From Rouxiella sp. WC2420 (GTDB lineage: Bacteria > Pseudomonadota > Gammaproteobacteria > Enterobacterales > Enterobacteriaceae), in NCBI RefSeq assembly GCF_041200025.1, contig NZ_CP165628.1, positions 2,108,001-2,172,000 on the forward strand: a DNA stretch of 64,000 nt, given 5' to 3'. Numbering within the stretch: position 1 is the stretch's first letter; every line of letters starts with the position of its first letter. Shown here piece by piece: positions 31,230 through 39,739 of the stretch. The notes under the pieces were generated by a model. The model was not told the origin of the DNA, did no database searches, and saw nothing but the letters and a program-made list of their open reading frames with translations. The translations under genes and the position numbers were made by a program.

Positions 31230-32584
31230 AGGTTCCAGACCATTTAGTTTTAAGAATTACTGTCTACATCATTTTTGGTTAGGTAAGCATAAATCTCAAA
31301 GAGGAAATACCAATACTTATAACCAGAAAATTGTAAGAAATAGCGCGTTATGCTGAAGTACCAGACCATTGCCGAGAAAAAGATATGCTACCGCCCTTGG
31401 CTCGTAGCTACCAATGCACTAAAAATGATGTATATAATCTCAGTAAAACTTCAGCCAACAGACAATAACAGCCCTTGATCTGCAAAGAAAATAACTTTGC
31501 TAAATTATTTCATCAGTCATGAAAGTCTAATGCCGCGAGGAAAGTATTATTACTTATCCAGCTTGATGTTTTGACATTTCTAGACTACGAAAACAATCAT
31601 TGCTTGGTCAGTGGATGAATCCGAAATCATAATACAAAGTTTTCCGGTTATCACACCTCTTCCGTGAAAGTGAACTTTACTGTCAAATTCGCTTTAGCGG
31701 AAGCAGGGTACTGTAAAACCAATGTCTTAGGGGGTTTAAAACCCGCTTTTAAGACTTTACCTATAAGCAACATCCGACTATTTCCAAACAAATACTCTGG
31801 AAAGCTTAAGTTCATTGCTGCTGTACGTATATTTATTACTCGAAATATGAAGCTCATGCATCATTAAAAATTAAATAAGGAGCGTTATAAAAGTCGACAG
31901 CAACTGATGGTGATCTAAAATAACACTTTTGTTATTTTTTACAGATGAGAATAGAGCGATGGATTTTAACGTGCCGTCCGCACGAGCGCAGGTTACTTGC
32001 CCAGGCGATAAACGCTTTAAGGTAATCTCACTTTCTACAGGTTTAAGCAACGTTGTATCAGCCTCGTGACTATGTGAAGGGGCGCTTAACTAAGCACCGT
32101 CATATCGTGCCATGATAGCAAGTTGATAATGGCACAGCCAGAGCATTTTTTTTACGAAAGATTATAATTTTCAAGGTTTTTTGATTGCATTTTTGTGAAA
32201 CTCAACCCTAGACCGCACATTTAGTATATATAATACGATTAAGCCTGCCGCGCAACACCTCAATGAGGTTAAAGTCGGAGTTTTTTTGAATAAACCAAAC
32301 AAAATTTTGTATGGTCATCACTGGGCTATTGTAGTGGCTTATGTTTGAAAACCGCTTCAAAAGCTATTCCTCATCCTGAAATAACTGTCGATAGTGATGC
32401 AATAGTTCTAATTAGAAACAACCTTACGATTTCTTAACCTTATTATTAGACAATCGGTCAAAAAGAATTCGAATAATACTCGGCAATTGACACTGCGATT
32501 AATTTAACTGCAATTCGAGTCTATTTAGCACGGGGCTCTGCAAAATCTACTGCAAAAAATTCGGTCAAACTTGTCGCCAGGAAA
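31230..32584. other. 1.35-kb gene-free region upstream of wza
   Basis: Apart from the JUMPstart element the stretch holds no convincing gene. Two roughly 67-codon frames (31664-31867 plus, 31651-31857 minus) lie on opposite strands of the same bases and match nothing known. Composition is A/T-rich with many short T runs. A hairpin-like segment with CACCTCAATGAGGT followed by T7 lies near 32258-32287. Decayed genes are possible but not recognisable. Confidence 0.5.
31385..31420 (-). promoter_or_regulatory. JUMPstart element with ops (RfaH recruitment) upstream of wza
   Basis: Read leftward, the segment begins AGTGCATTGGTAGCTACGAG and ends with the ops-like GGCGGTAGCAT (31395-31385), following the JUMPstart consensus of enteric polysaccharide loci with few differences. 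It lies in the probable 5' leader of wza. RfaH bound here would suppress termination through the long leftward operon. Confidence 0.88.
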
Positions 32585-33526
32585 TTAGGTATTACCCGCT
32601 GGCCGAGTTCCGCTTAGCTGCGGCATGACTTTTCGTATCAGCTCCAGGAACTTCAATAGCCTTGCCGGATAATAGCTGGCATAGGGGTAAATTAAGTATA
32701 CTGGCAGCGGCTTTGCTCCCCATTGCGGCAGAATATGCAGCAGACTGCCGTCGGCAATATTGTCACTGACAATCCATGCTGATACCAAAACCGCACCCAG
32801 CCCATTTTCAGCAGCCTTGCGAGCAGCATACAGGCTGTCGGTACTCATTCTTGGAGCAATATCGAACTGGTAACTTTGTCCGCTATCTTTATGTTGAAGA
32901 GTCACCTCGTTACGATAATAAGTGCTTAATGCAACCCAGGGCAGCACGGCCAAGTCTTCAATTCGTTGAATTTCAGGATATCGCGCCAGCAGTGCGGGGG
33001 AAGCTACGGCAATGCGCGGCACTTCAGCCAGCAGCACTGCTACCATGGAAGGGTCGGTGATTTCGCCCACCTGGATCATGCAGTCGATGTGTTCAGAGAT
33101 AAAATCCGGCGTTCTGTCGTTGAGCATCCAGTCCACCGACATATTGCTATAGCGTTGCAGATATTCGGTCAGTGGGGCAATGAGCTGGTCCTGTCCAAAA
33201 GCGTGCGGGGCACGAACGCGTAAAGTTCCTTCCGGCTCATCAACAGTGCCGCGCAGCTCATCTTCCAGCGCGCTCCATTTTTCAATCAGCATCTTGGCGT
33301 GGCGATAGCAGCGCAGGCCGTCATCGGTTAGCTTCATGGCGTGAGTCGTTCGCAGGATCAGTTTTGCGCCCAGCATGCGCTCCAGCGTCTGTAACCGTCT
33401 GCTCACGGTAGGTTGGCTGGTCTGCATTTGCTGAGCCGCAGCCGAGAGACTGCCGCTTTCCACGATGCGTATAAAAGTATGCATCAGGTCTATGCGGTCT
33501 ATGCCGCCAATTGAAGATATGCTCAT
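32585..33526 (-). CDS. LysR-family regulator, divergent from an MFS transporter
   Basis: 313 aa from ATG 33526 (MSISSIGGIDRIDLMHTF); longer in-frame starts overlap the MFS gene. The helix-turn-helix includes GSLSAAAQQMQTSQPTVSRRLQTLERML, and the LysR effector domain follows (about residues 95-300). It diverges from the MFS gene with 117 bp between starts, so it probably regulates that exporter. An ACGTA-rich repeat lies just upstream of its start. Confidence 0.9.
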   Translation of the reverse strand: MSISSIGGIDRIDLMHTFIRIVESGSLSAAAQQMQTSQPTVSRRLQTLERMLGAKLILRTTHAMKLTDDGLRCYRHAKMLIEKWSALEDELRGTVDEPEGTLRVRAPHAFGQDQLIAPLTEYLQRYSNMSVDWMLNDRTPDFISEHIDCMIQVGEITDPSMVAVLLAEVPRIAVASPALLARYPEIQRIEDLAVLPWVALSTYYRNEVTLQHKDSGQSYQFDIAPRMSTDSLYAARKAAENGLGAVLVSAWIVSDNIADGSLLHILPQWGAKPLPVYLIYPYASYYPARLLKFLELIRKVMPQLSGTRPAGNT

Positions 33527-33643
33527 ACGTACTACGTATAACAGTTTTACCCTGGAGCTGACTACCACTATTGTGCCCGCTAATGGAAAATGCATCCGGT
33601 AATCACAATAACAATTCCCACCCACTTTAGTAGGACAATGATT

Positions 33644-34855
33644 ATGTCTGAATTACAGGGCACACCTGACATCGCCGTTGAGGAAGAGCCCGCGCTTCCC
33701 GGAAAAATGGTATTTACCTTGGCCGCTGGGGCTGGCTTGAGCGTTGCTTCTATTTATTACTGTCAACCCATGCTGAGCATTATCGGGCCGGGGCTGAATG
33801 CAACGCTCACGGAAACCGGCATGGTGCCAACGCTAACGCAAATCGGTTACGCGTTGGGGATCCTGTTGCTGATCCCACTCGGCGACCGTTTCGATCGCCG
33901 GTTGATTATCATGATCAAAAGCTTGTTACTGACGATTGCGCTATTGATTTGTGGCTTTGCCCCCAACATTCACAGCCTGCTTCTCACCAGCCTGATGATT
34001 GGTGCAACAGCGACGCTGGCGCAGGACATCGTGCCTGCCTCCGCGGCATTGGCTCCGGCGGCGGTACGAGGGAAAACCGTCGGCACGGTGATGACCGGCT
34101 TACTGGTTGGGATCCTGCTTTCGCGCGTGGTCAGCGGCGTAGTCGCCGAATATTTTGGCTGGCGAGCTATGTACCAGCTGGCGGCCATCAGCGTGGCGCT
34201 TATCGGTATTGCCCTGTGGCGCGTATTGCCAAAATTTACGCCGGGCACCGGGATGAGTTATCCGGCCTTGCTGCTGTCGATGCGTCACCTGTGGCTGCAG
34301 TATAAAACGCTGCGCCGTGCCGCACTGGCACAGGGATTATTGTCAGTTGCCTTCAGCGCCTTCTGGTCAACGCTGGCCATTATGCTCAACAACACTTATC
34401 ACCTGGGCAGCGGCGTTGCCGGTGCTTTCGGGTTAGCGGGTGCCGCAGGTGCACTGGCAGCACCGCTTGCCGGCAAACTGGCCGACAAACAGGGACCGGC
34501 CGCCGTCACGCAGATTGGCTCCGCGCTGGTGATGCTGTCTTTTGCTGCGATGTTCCTGCTGCCGCTGCTCTCTCCTCATGCCCAGCTGGCGCTAATTGTC
34601 CTCAGCGCCATTGGCTTTGACCTCGGCGTGCAGGCGTCGCTGGTCTCGCACCAGACGCTGGTTTATGGACTAGAACCGGCCGCGCGCGGTCGCCTCAACG
34701 CCTTGCTGTTTACCGTGGTGTTTATTGGCATGGCGGCAGGATCGGCGTTGGGCAGTAAAGCACTTGAGCTGGGAGGATGGCCGGGGGTCATTACGCTGGC
34801 GTGTCTGGCCGGAGCCGCCAGCCTGTTAGTGCGTTTCATGAGCCGTAAAATCTAG
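33644..34855 (+). CDS. MFS transporter
   Basis: 403 aa from ATG 33644 with AGGA nine bases upstream; ATGs at 33590 and 33638 are less well placed. About 12 hydrophobic helices are present, with the MFS loop 2-3 motif (GDRFDRRLII) and SIYYCQPMLSIIGPGLNAT near the N-terminus. It is likely a proton-driven exporter of a small molecule. Substrate unknown. An intrinsic terminator follows. Confidence 0.9.
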   Translation: MSELQGTPDIAVEEEPALPGKMVFTLAAGAGLSVASIYYCQPMLSIIGPGLNATLTETGMVPTLTQIGYALGILLLIPLGDRFDRRLIIMIKSLLLTIALLICGFAPNIHSLLLTSLMIGATATLAQDIVPASAALAPAAVRGKTVGTVMTGLLVGILLSRVVSGVVAEYFGWRAMYQLAAISVALIGIALWRVLPKFTPGTGMSYPALLLSMRHLWLQYKTLRRAALAQGLLSVAFSAFWSTLAIMLNNTYHLGSGVAGAFGLAGAAGALAAPLAGKLADKQGPAAVTQIGSALVMLSFAAMFLLPLLSPHAQLALIVLSAIGFDLGVQASLVSHQTLVYGLEPAARGRLNALLFTVVFIGMAAGSALGSKALELGGWPGVITLACLAGAASLLVRFMSRKI

Positions 34856-34861
34856 CCGCAG

Positions 34862-34900
34862 GCGCCGTTGAGCAGAGTTTACTCCAACGGCGCTTTTTTT
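34862..34900 (+). terminator. Intrinsic terminator after the MFS gene
   Basis: GCGCCGTTG (34862-34870) pairs with CAACGGCGC (34885-34893), followed by seven T. Confidence 0.88.
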
Positions 34901-35050
34901 GACCGGTACAACACTTTTAGACGCCTGTTCGCCACCTTATTTTCTCTCCACGGCACATACTGCTCACCCACCCACTAGTTCAAATTACTTTAAAAGTGTA
35001 GCCTGTGTGCAGGGTGCAACCACCACCGAGTTTTAGCAGAGGAAAAAACA

Positions 35051-35596
35051 ATGACTATTGAGTATGCAATTGTAGCTGGCGGCTGTTTCTGGTGTACCGA
35101 AGCGGTATTTAAAGACGTTATCGGCGTTGAAACTGTAGAAAGCGGCTACATTGGCGGCACTACGCCTAATCCGACCTACGAACAGGTGTGCAGCGGCGAA
35201 ACTGGCCATGCCGAAGCGATCCGTATTGGTTTCGATCCGGATAAGCTTAAATACGGCGACCTGCTGGATATCAGCTTCGCCACCCACGATCCTACCCAGC
35301 TGAATCGTCAGGGTAATGACATCGGCACTCAGTACCGTTCGGCTATTTTCCCGCTGAATGGTCAGCAGGAAGTCGAAGCCGTGGCCGCCATCGCGCGTGC
35401 GCAGGAGGATCACAATGTGCCGGTCGTGACCGCTATTGAACCTATTTCAACCTGGTATTCTGCCGAGAACTATCATCAGGATTACTGGGACGGTGCGGGC
35501 CAGCGCAATGGCTATTGCATGGCGGTGATCCCACCAAAACTGCAAAAGCTGCGTAAGAGCTTTGCCAACCGCACTAAATCGCTGCAAGAAAAATAA
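35051..35596 (+). CDS. msrA: Peptide-methionine (S)-S-oxide reductase
   Basis: 181 aa, the shorter MsrA form. The catalytic [10 protein letters not shown] places Cys12 in the active site; [10 protein letters not shown] and the downstream [10 protein letters not shown] are family hallmarks, and a later Cys (NGYCMAV) may act as resolving residue. It repairs S-epimer methionine sulfoxide with thioredoxin. Ribosome binding site GAGG at 35040-35043. It is monocistronic, ending at a terminator. Confidence 0.95.
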   Translation: MTIEYAIVAGGCFWCTEAVFKDVIGVETVESGYIGGTTPNPTYEQVCSGETGHAEAIRIGFDPDKLKYGDLLDISFATHDPTQLNRQGNDIGTQYRSAIFPLNGQQEVEAVAAIARAQEDHNVPVVTAIEPISTWYSAENYHQDYWDGAGQRNGYCMAVIPPKLQKLRKSFANRTKSLQEK

Positions 35597-35607
35597 TACC
35601 CTGTATT

Positions 35608-35638
35608 CTCTTCCCTCTTTATCGAGGGGAGAGTTTTT
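35608..35638 (+). terminator. Intrinsic terminator after msrA
   Basis: CTCTTCCCTC (35608-35617) pairs, with one G-T type mismatch, with GAGGGGAGAG (35624-35633), followed by five T. Confidence 0.78.
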
Positions 35639-35669
35639 AATCCCGCAATAAATCGCTGAATCAACGCTG

Positions 35670-36503
35670 ATGAGCAACGACTGGATTGATGTTCGCCATT
35701 CGCCCGAATACCAGATTGAAACTATTCAGGCGCATTTTGAAGGTCATGCCTATGATCCGCACTGGCATGACAGCTATCTGGTGGGCGTGACTCAGCAAGG
35801 CACCCAGCAGTTTCACTGCCGACGCAATAAAATCACCAGCACACCCGGCGACATCTTTTTACTGGAACCCGGCGAAATCCACGATGGCGACGCGCCTGCC
35901 GAAGGCGGATTCACCTATCAGACCTTTTATCTCAGTCCTGCCTGGCTTGACCGCGAAATCCGCCACCTGTTTCACCAGACGCCCAGTAGCTATGAACTGT
36001 CTTTTGCCAAAACGTTGCACAGCGATCCCCGCCTGGCGCAAAGCATTGCCCAGACTTTTCAGCTGCTCCATTTTGGCGAGTTTAAAATTGTGCAGCAAAG
36101 CGCACTGGATAATCTGCTCGCCCATCTCGCGCCACATATTCACTGGCGAGCCGAAGCCGCCAGCGCGCACGAGGCGATTTCCTGCGCCCATCAGGCCCGC
36201 GAAATTATGCACAGCCGCCTGCATGAGGACCTCTCCTTGCAGGACCTGGCCGTGATCACCCAGACCGATCGTTTCACGTTGACCCGCGCTTTCAAGAAGG
36301 CGTTTGGCATGGCGCCGCACGCCTATCTGGTGCAGCTGCGGCTGGCCGAGGCGCGAATTCGCCTGTCGCAGGGCGAGAAACCGGTTCAGGTTGCCGCCGA
36401 ATTGGGATTTGCCGATCAGAGCCATCTTGGGCGCTGGTTTCGACGTGCCTATCGACTTTCTCCCGCGCAATATCGCCAAATCTGCACAAATCTTCCAGAC
36501 TAA
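35670..36503 (+). CDS. AraC-family transcriptional regulator
   Basis: 277 aa. An N-terminal AraC_binding cupin (about residues 20-90, with HWHDSYLVGVTQQG and PGDIFLLEPGEIHDG) precedes a C-terminal double helix-turn-helix (about 175-275, with DLSLQDLAVITQTDRFTLTRAFKKAFG and GFADQSHLGRWFRRAY). The DUF2000 gene begins 54 bp downstream on the same strand and may be cotranscribed. A common arrangement pairs such AraC proteins with LysE exporters, but none is here. Confidence 0.92.
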   Translation: MSNDWIDVRHSPEYQIETIQAHFEGHAYDPHWHDSYLVGVTQQGTQQFHCRRNKITSTPGDIFLLEPGEIHDGDAPAEGGFTYQTFYLSPAWLDREIRHLFHQTPSSYELSFAKTLHSDPRLAQSIAQTFQLLHFGEFKIVQQSALDNLLAHLAPHIHWRAEAASAHEAISCAHQAREIMHSRLHEDLSLQDLAVITQTDRFTLTRAFKKAFGMAPHAYLVQLRLAEARIRLSQGEKPVQVAAELGFADQSHLGRWFRRAYRLSPAQYRQICTNLPD

Positions 36504-36557
36504 ACCCGCTGCATACAAGACAATCAGCCTTTATTTGTGAGATGGAGTAAAGCCTAA

Positions 36558-37010
36558 ATGTCTGCCGAATTATTGACTCAAGACACCCCTGAAAATCAAT
36601 TTGCACTGCCAGAACGTCTGGTGATTGTGCTTAATCAGGATCTTCCCACTGGAAAGGCCGCCAATGCTGCCGCCGTATTGGCCATGACCCTCGGTCAGCG
36701 TCATCCAGAGCTGATTGGTGAACCGTTGGAGGTTGCAGACGGTAAATGCTACCCCGGACTCATCCCGCTCGGCATTAGCGTGCTCAGCGCTTCTGAGCTG
36801 GAGCTCACAAATTTACTCATCAGCGGCGGTGAAAAAGGCTACGACATGACGATTTTTCCGGCAGACGGACAGCAAACCACCAACTATCAACAGTTCCGTG
36901 AAGCGGTGGCAATGCAGACAGAACAGCAGCTTGTATTGTTGGGCGTGGCGATCGCCGGTGAGAAAAAAGGGGTCAGAAAGCTGGTCGGCAAGCTCGCTCT
37001 TTTTGCCTGA
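36558..37010 (+). CDS. DUF2000 family protein
   Basis: 150 aa, small globular protein of the DUF2000 family. The hallmark start is LPERLVIVLNQDLPTGKAANAAAVLAMTLGQ, which resembles the peptidyl-tRNA hydrolase 2 fold. ISVLSASELELTNLLI and LLGVAIAGEKKGVRKLVGKLALF follow. No biochemical role is established. A GGAG ribosome binding site is nine to twelve bases upstream. It follows the AraC regulator gene. Confidence 0.85.
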   Translation: MSAELLTQDTPENQFALPERLVIVLNQDLPTGKAANAAAVLAMTLGQRHPELIGEPLEVADGKCYPGLIPLGISVLSASELELTNLLISGGEKGYDMTIFPADGQQTTNYQQFREAVAMQTEQQLVLLGVAIAGEKKGVRKLVGKLALFA

Positions 37011-37030
37011 AATATGAAATTGATCACAAG

Positions 37031-37053
37031 CATCCCCGGCAGCACTGGGGATG
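37031..37053 (+). terminator. Probable terminator hairpin after the DUF2000 gene
   Basis: CATCCCC (37031-37037) pairs with GGGGATG (37047-37053). The following T tract is short (TTTCGTT), so efficiency may be modest. Confidence 0.6.
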
Positions 37054-37312
37054 TTTCGTTCAATAAATGCGCTGAATGGCAAAATATCGTACTGATAAGA
37101 CGATTAATAGCGATTTAAAATGAGGTTTTTTTTGCCACACTCCAAGATAATAGGGTAGCATCTTCCGCCGTCGCCTTCGTTAACTCAAAATTAACCTTGG
37201 TAGGTCAAGAATAATACAGTGGTGAAAAGCCACGATAGGCGTCAGCAATTGCAATCGTTTGCTCATGTTGAAGGCCGGGCGTGAAAGAATTCTTTTGGAG
37301 AACAGGTAAGAA
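37054..37312. other. Upstream region of ansP, with a LacI/PurR-like operator candidate
   Basis: With the preceding hairpin this makes a 302-bp gene-free stretch. GCAATCGTTTGC (37251-37262) is one base from the symmetric GCAAACGTTTGC core used by PurR-type repressors. Nothing else is recognised. GGAG (37297-37300) lies a little far from the ansP ATG. Confidence 0.4.
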
Positions 37313-38782
37313 ATGAAACGACATAAAAAAACTGCGGAAGAAAAACACGCAGCCAAAAGGCGTTGGCTGGATTCTCATGAGGAAGGTTATCACAAGAGCA
37401 TGGGCAATCGTCAGGTTCAGATGATTGCTATCGGTGGTTCGATCGGTACTGGCCTGTTTTTAGGTGCCGGTGCGCGCTTGCAAATGGCCGGTCCGGCGTT
37501 GGCGCTGGTCTATCTGGTTTGTGGTATTTTCTCTTTCTTTATCCTTCGTGCATTGGGTGAACTGGTCCTGCACCGTCCAACCAGCGGCAGCTTTGTTTCT
37601 TATGCCCGCGAATTCCTTGGCGAAAAAGCCTCCTACGTTGCCGGTTGGATGTATTTCCTCAACTGGGCAATGACCGGCATTGTCGATATCACCGCCGTAG
37701 CGCTGTATATGCACTACTGGGGGACTTTCAGCGACGTTCCACAGTGGATGTTTGCTCTTGGCGCATTGGCAATTGTCGCCACCATGAACATGATAGGCGT
37801 CAAATGGTTCGCCGAAATGGAGTTCTGGTTTGCGCTGATTAAAGTTGCTGCGATTGCCGTATTCCTGATTGTTGGCGTGGTGTTCCTGGGCAGCGGTAAA
37901 GAGCTGGCGGGTCAACCTACCGGCTTGCATCTGATTACCGATAACGGCGGCATCTTCCCGCACGGGCTGTTACCGGCGCTAGTGTTAGTGCAGGGCGTGG
38001 TCTTTGCCTTTGCCGCCATTGAGCTTGTGGGCACTGCGGCGGGCGAAACCAAAAATCCTGAAAAAATTCTGCCGAAAGCGATTAACAGCGTTATCTGGCG
38101 TATCGCACTGTTCTATGTTGGTTCCGTTGTGCTGCTGGTTCTGCTGTTGCCGTGGAATGCCTATCAGGCAGGCCAAAGCCCGTTCGTGACCTTCTTCAGC
38201 AAGCTGGGTGTGCCTTACATCGGCACCATTATGAATATCGTGGTGCTGTCAGCGGCGCTGTCGAGCCTGAACTCTGGCCTGTACTCTACCGGTCGTATTC
38301 TGCGCTCCCTGTCGATGGGCGGTTCTGCCCCTAAGTTCATGTCGCGCATGAGCAAGCAGCAGGTCCCTTATGCCGGTATTCTGGTCACCGTTGCCATCTA
38401 CATCGTTGGCGTCGTGCTGAACTACTATGTGCCGTCGCAGGTGTTTGAGATTGTACTGAACATTGCGTCACTGGGGATTCTTAGCTCGTGGGGCTTTATC
38501 GTGGTTTGCCAGATGAAACTGCGTAAGGCAATTAAAGAAGGCAAGGCGAAAGACGTGTCCTTCAAGATGCCAGGCGCGCCAGTGACCTCATGGCTGACCC
38601 TGCTGTTCCTGTTCAGCGTGCTGGTGCTGATGGCGTTTGACTATCCAAACGGTACCTACACCGTGGCGACCATTCCTCTGCTGGTTGTATTGCTGGTGTT
38701 TGGCTGGTTTGGTCTGCGTAACCGCGCGAAAGAAGTCAAAGCGCTGGAACAAGAACACGCAGAGAATTTTGACGCGAAATAA
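37313..38782 (+). CDS. ansP: L-asparagine permease
   Basis: 489 aa inner-membrane amino-acid permease with 12 predicted helices. It is close to E. coli AnsP through its length, starting AAKRRWLDSHEEGYHKSMGN and continuing with the APC-family IGGSIGTGLFLGAGARLQMAGPA. It imports L-asparagine with protons. It is monocistronic, with a strong terminator downstream. Confidence 0.93.
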   Translation: MKRHKKTAEEKHAAKRRWLDSHEEGYHKSMGNRQVQMIAIGGSIGTGLFLGAGARLQMAGPALALVYLVCGIFSFFILRALGELVLHRPTSGSFVSYAREFLGEKASYVAGWMYFLNWAMTGIVDITAVALYMHYWGTFSDVPQWMFALGALAIVATMNMIGVKWFAEMEFWFALIKVAAIAVFLIVGVVFLGSGKELAGQPTGLHLITDNGGIFPHGLLPALVLVQGVVFAFAAIELVGTAAGETKNPEKILPKAINSVIWRIALFYVGSVVLLVLLLPWNAYQAGQSPFVTFFSKLGVPYIGTIMNIVVLSAALSSLNSGLYSTGRILRSLSMGGSAPKFMSRMSKQQVPYAGILVTVAIYIVGVVLNYYVPSQVFEIVLNIASLGILSSWGFIVVCQMKLRKAIKEGKAKDVSFKMPGAPVTSWLTLLFLFSVLVLMAFDYPNGTYTVATIPLLVVLLVFGWFGLRNRAKEVKALEQEHAENFDAK

Positions 38783-38802
38783 GGTTTAACCTTCTCGCCA
38801 TC

Positions 38803-38840
38803 AATAGCCCCTGATCCTCTATAGGTTCGGGGGCTTTTTT
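38803..38840 (+). terminator. Intrinsic terminator after ansP
   Basis: AGCCCCTGATCC (38807-38818) can pair with GGTTCGGGGGCT (38823-38834), followed by seven T. It also marks the boundary with the convergent injection-system operon. Confidence 0.85.
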
Positions 38841-38850
38841 TCAGAATCGG

Positions 38851-39708
38851 TTATGGCTTTGAGGTGATATTTACCGTTTCTATAGGGGCAGGTTTATCCG
38901 AGTTATCGACATTCGGATTAACCGGTTTGTCCTGAGAGGCAAAGATATCCAACGCCTGCTTTGTGATCGGCATTGGGGCTTTTGCGCCAGTCTGTTCAGG
39001 GATCAAAACCGGCACCGTAACTTCATAGCTCAGGCACAACCTTGGCCGTTGTTTCAACGACTGCCAAAAGTTGCTGATGCTGTTCATCTGCTCCGAACTT
39101 TGGATAAAACGGGCGTCATAATCAGGGAAATGGTTAAACTCGGGAATTTTCTCGAGATGATAGGTATCGAGCAGCGCAGTCACGATCCTGCTGGCGATAA
39201 TAGCATTCTGGTTATTGGCAATAGTCTGCTGTGATGTTTTATCCCAAAAAATGATCAGATAGCTGCATTGAATGTGCAGATACCCATGATACAACTTCAG
39301 GGTATGACTATTTCGAATGTAACCGCGACTGCCGCTTTCCCCATTGCGCATAGAGGAGTTTTCTTTAACGTCATACAGATAGATACAAATCGTTGGGCCA
39401 TCGGGAGTTTTGTCATCGTTTTCAGGCAGGTCATACCAGATGTCTATTTTTGCATCATTGATGACCTTATCTCTTTGAATTAATGCGGTAATTGCGCGAT
39501 TAAGGGTGACTAAAAAGTGATTGTCGCCATCGTCATAGTTAGCATCATCCAACGTTATTTTTTCATCATGGTCATTTGAAGCCGAAATAGCCTCATTCTG
39601 TTTAGTGGCCTGCTCTGAACTTGGTTTGTTCGCCGCTAATTGCTCATCTGTTAACGCGCTTTTCTGCTCTCCCGGGGTTCCAGGACCTGTGCCATTTTCT
39701 TCACTCAT
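38851..39708 (-). CDS. Afp16/Pvc16-like (DUF4255) tail-terminator protein
   Basis: 285 aa from ATG 39708, with GAGGTG five bases upstream; the GTG at 39711 is less likely. The first 55 residues are polar and low complexity. Then comes the DUF4255 (Pvc16_N) core: NHFLVTLNRAITALIQRDKVINDAKIDIWYDLPEN, with RPRLCLSYEVTVPVLIPE near its end. In Afp/PVC particles this protein caps the distal end of the tube and sheath. It is the last gene of the leftward operon. The long polar N-terminus is unusual. Confidence 0.85.
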   Translation of the reverse strand: MSEENGTGPGTPGEQKSALTDEQLAANKPSSEQATKQNEAISASNDHDEKITLDDANYDDGDNHFLVTLNRAITALIQRDKVINDAKIDIWYDLPENDDKTPDGPTICIYLYDVKENSSMRNGESGSRGYIRNSHTLKLYHGYLHIQCSYLIIFWDKTSQQTIANNQNAIIASRIVTALLDTYHLEKIPEFNHFPDYDARFIQSSEQMNSISNFWQSLKQRPRLCLSYEVTVPVLIPEQTGAKAPMPITKQALDIFASQDKPVNPNVDNSDKPAPIETVNITSKP

Positions 39709-39739
39709 CACATCACCTCATAAAATTAATGATAAATAT

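Noticed and set aside
31651-31867. Opposed ~67-codon frames on both strands
   Set aside because: Overlapping on the same bases, no family resemblance and no convincing start signal.
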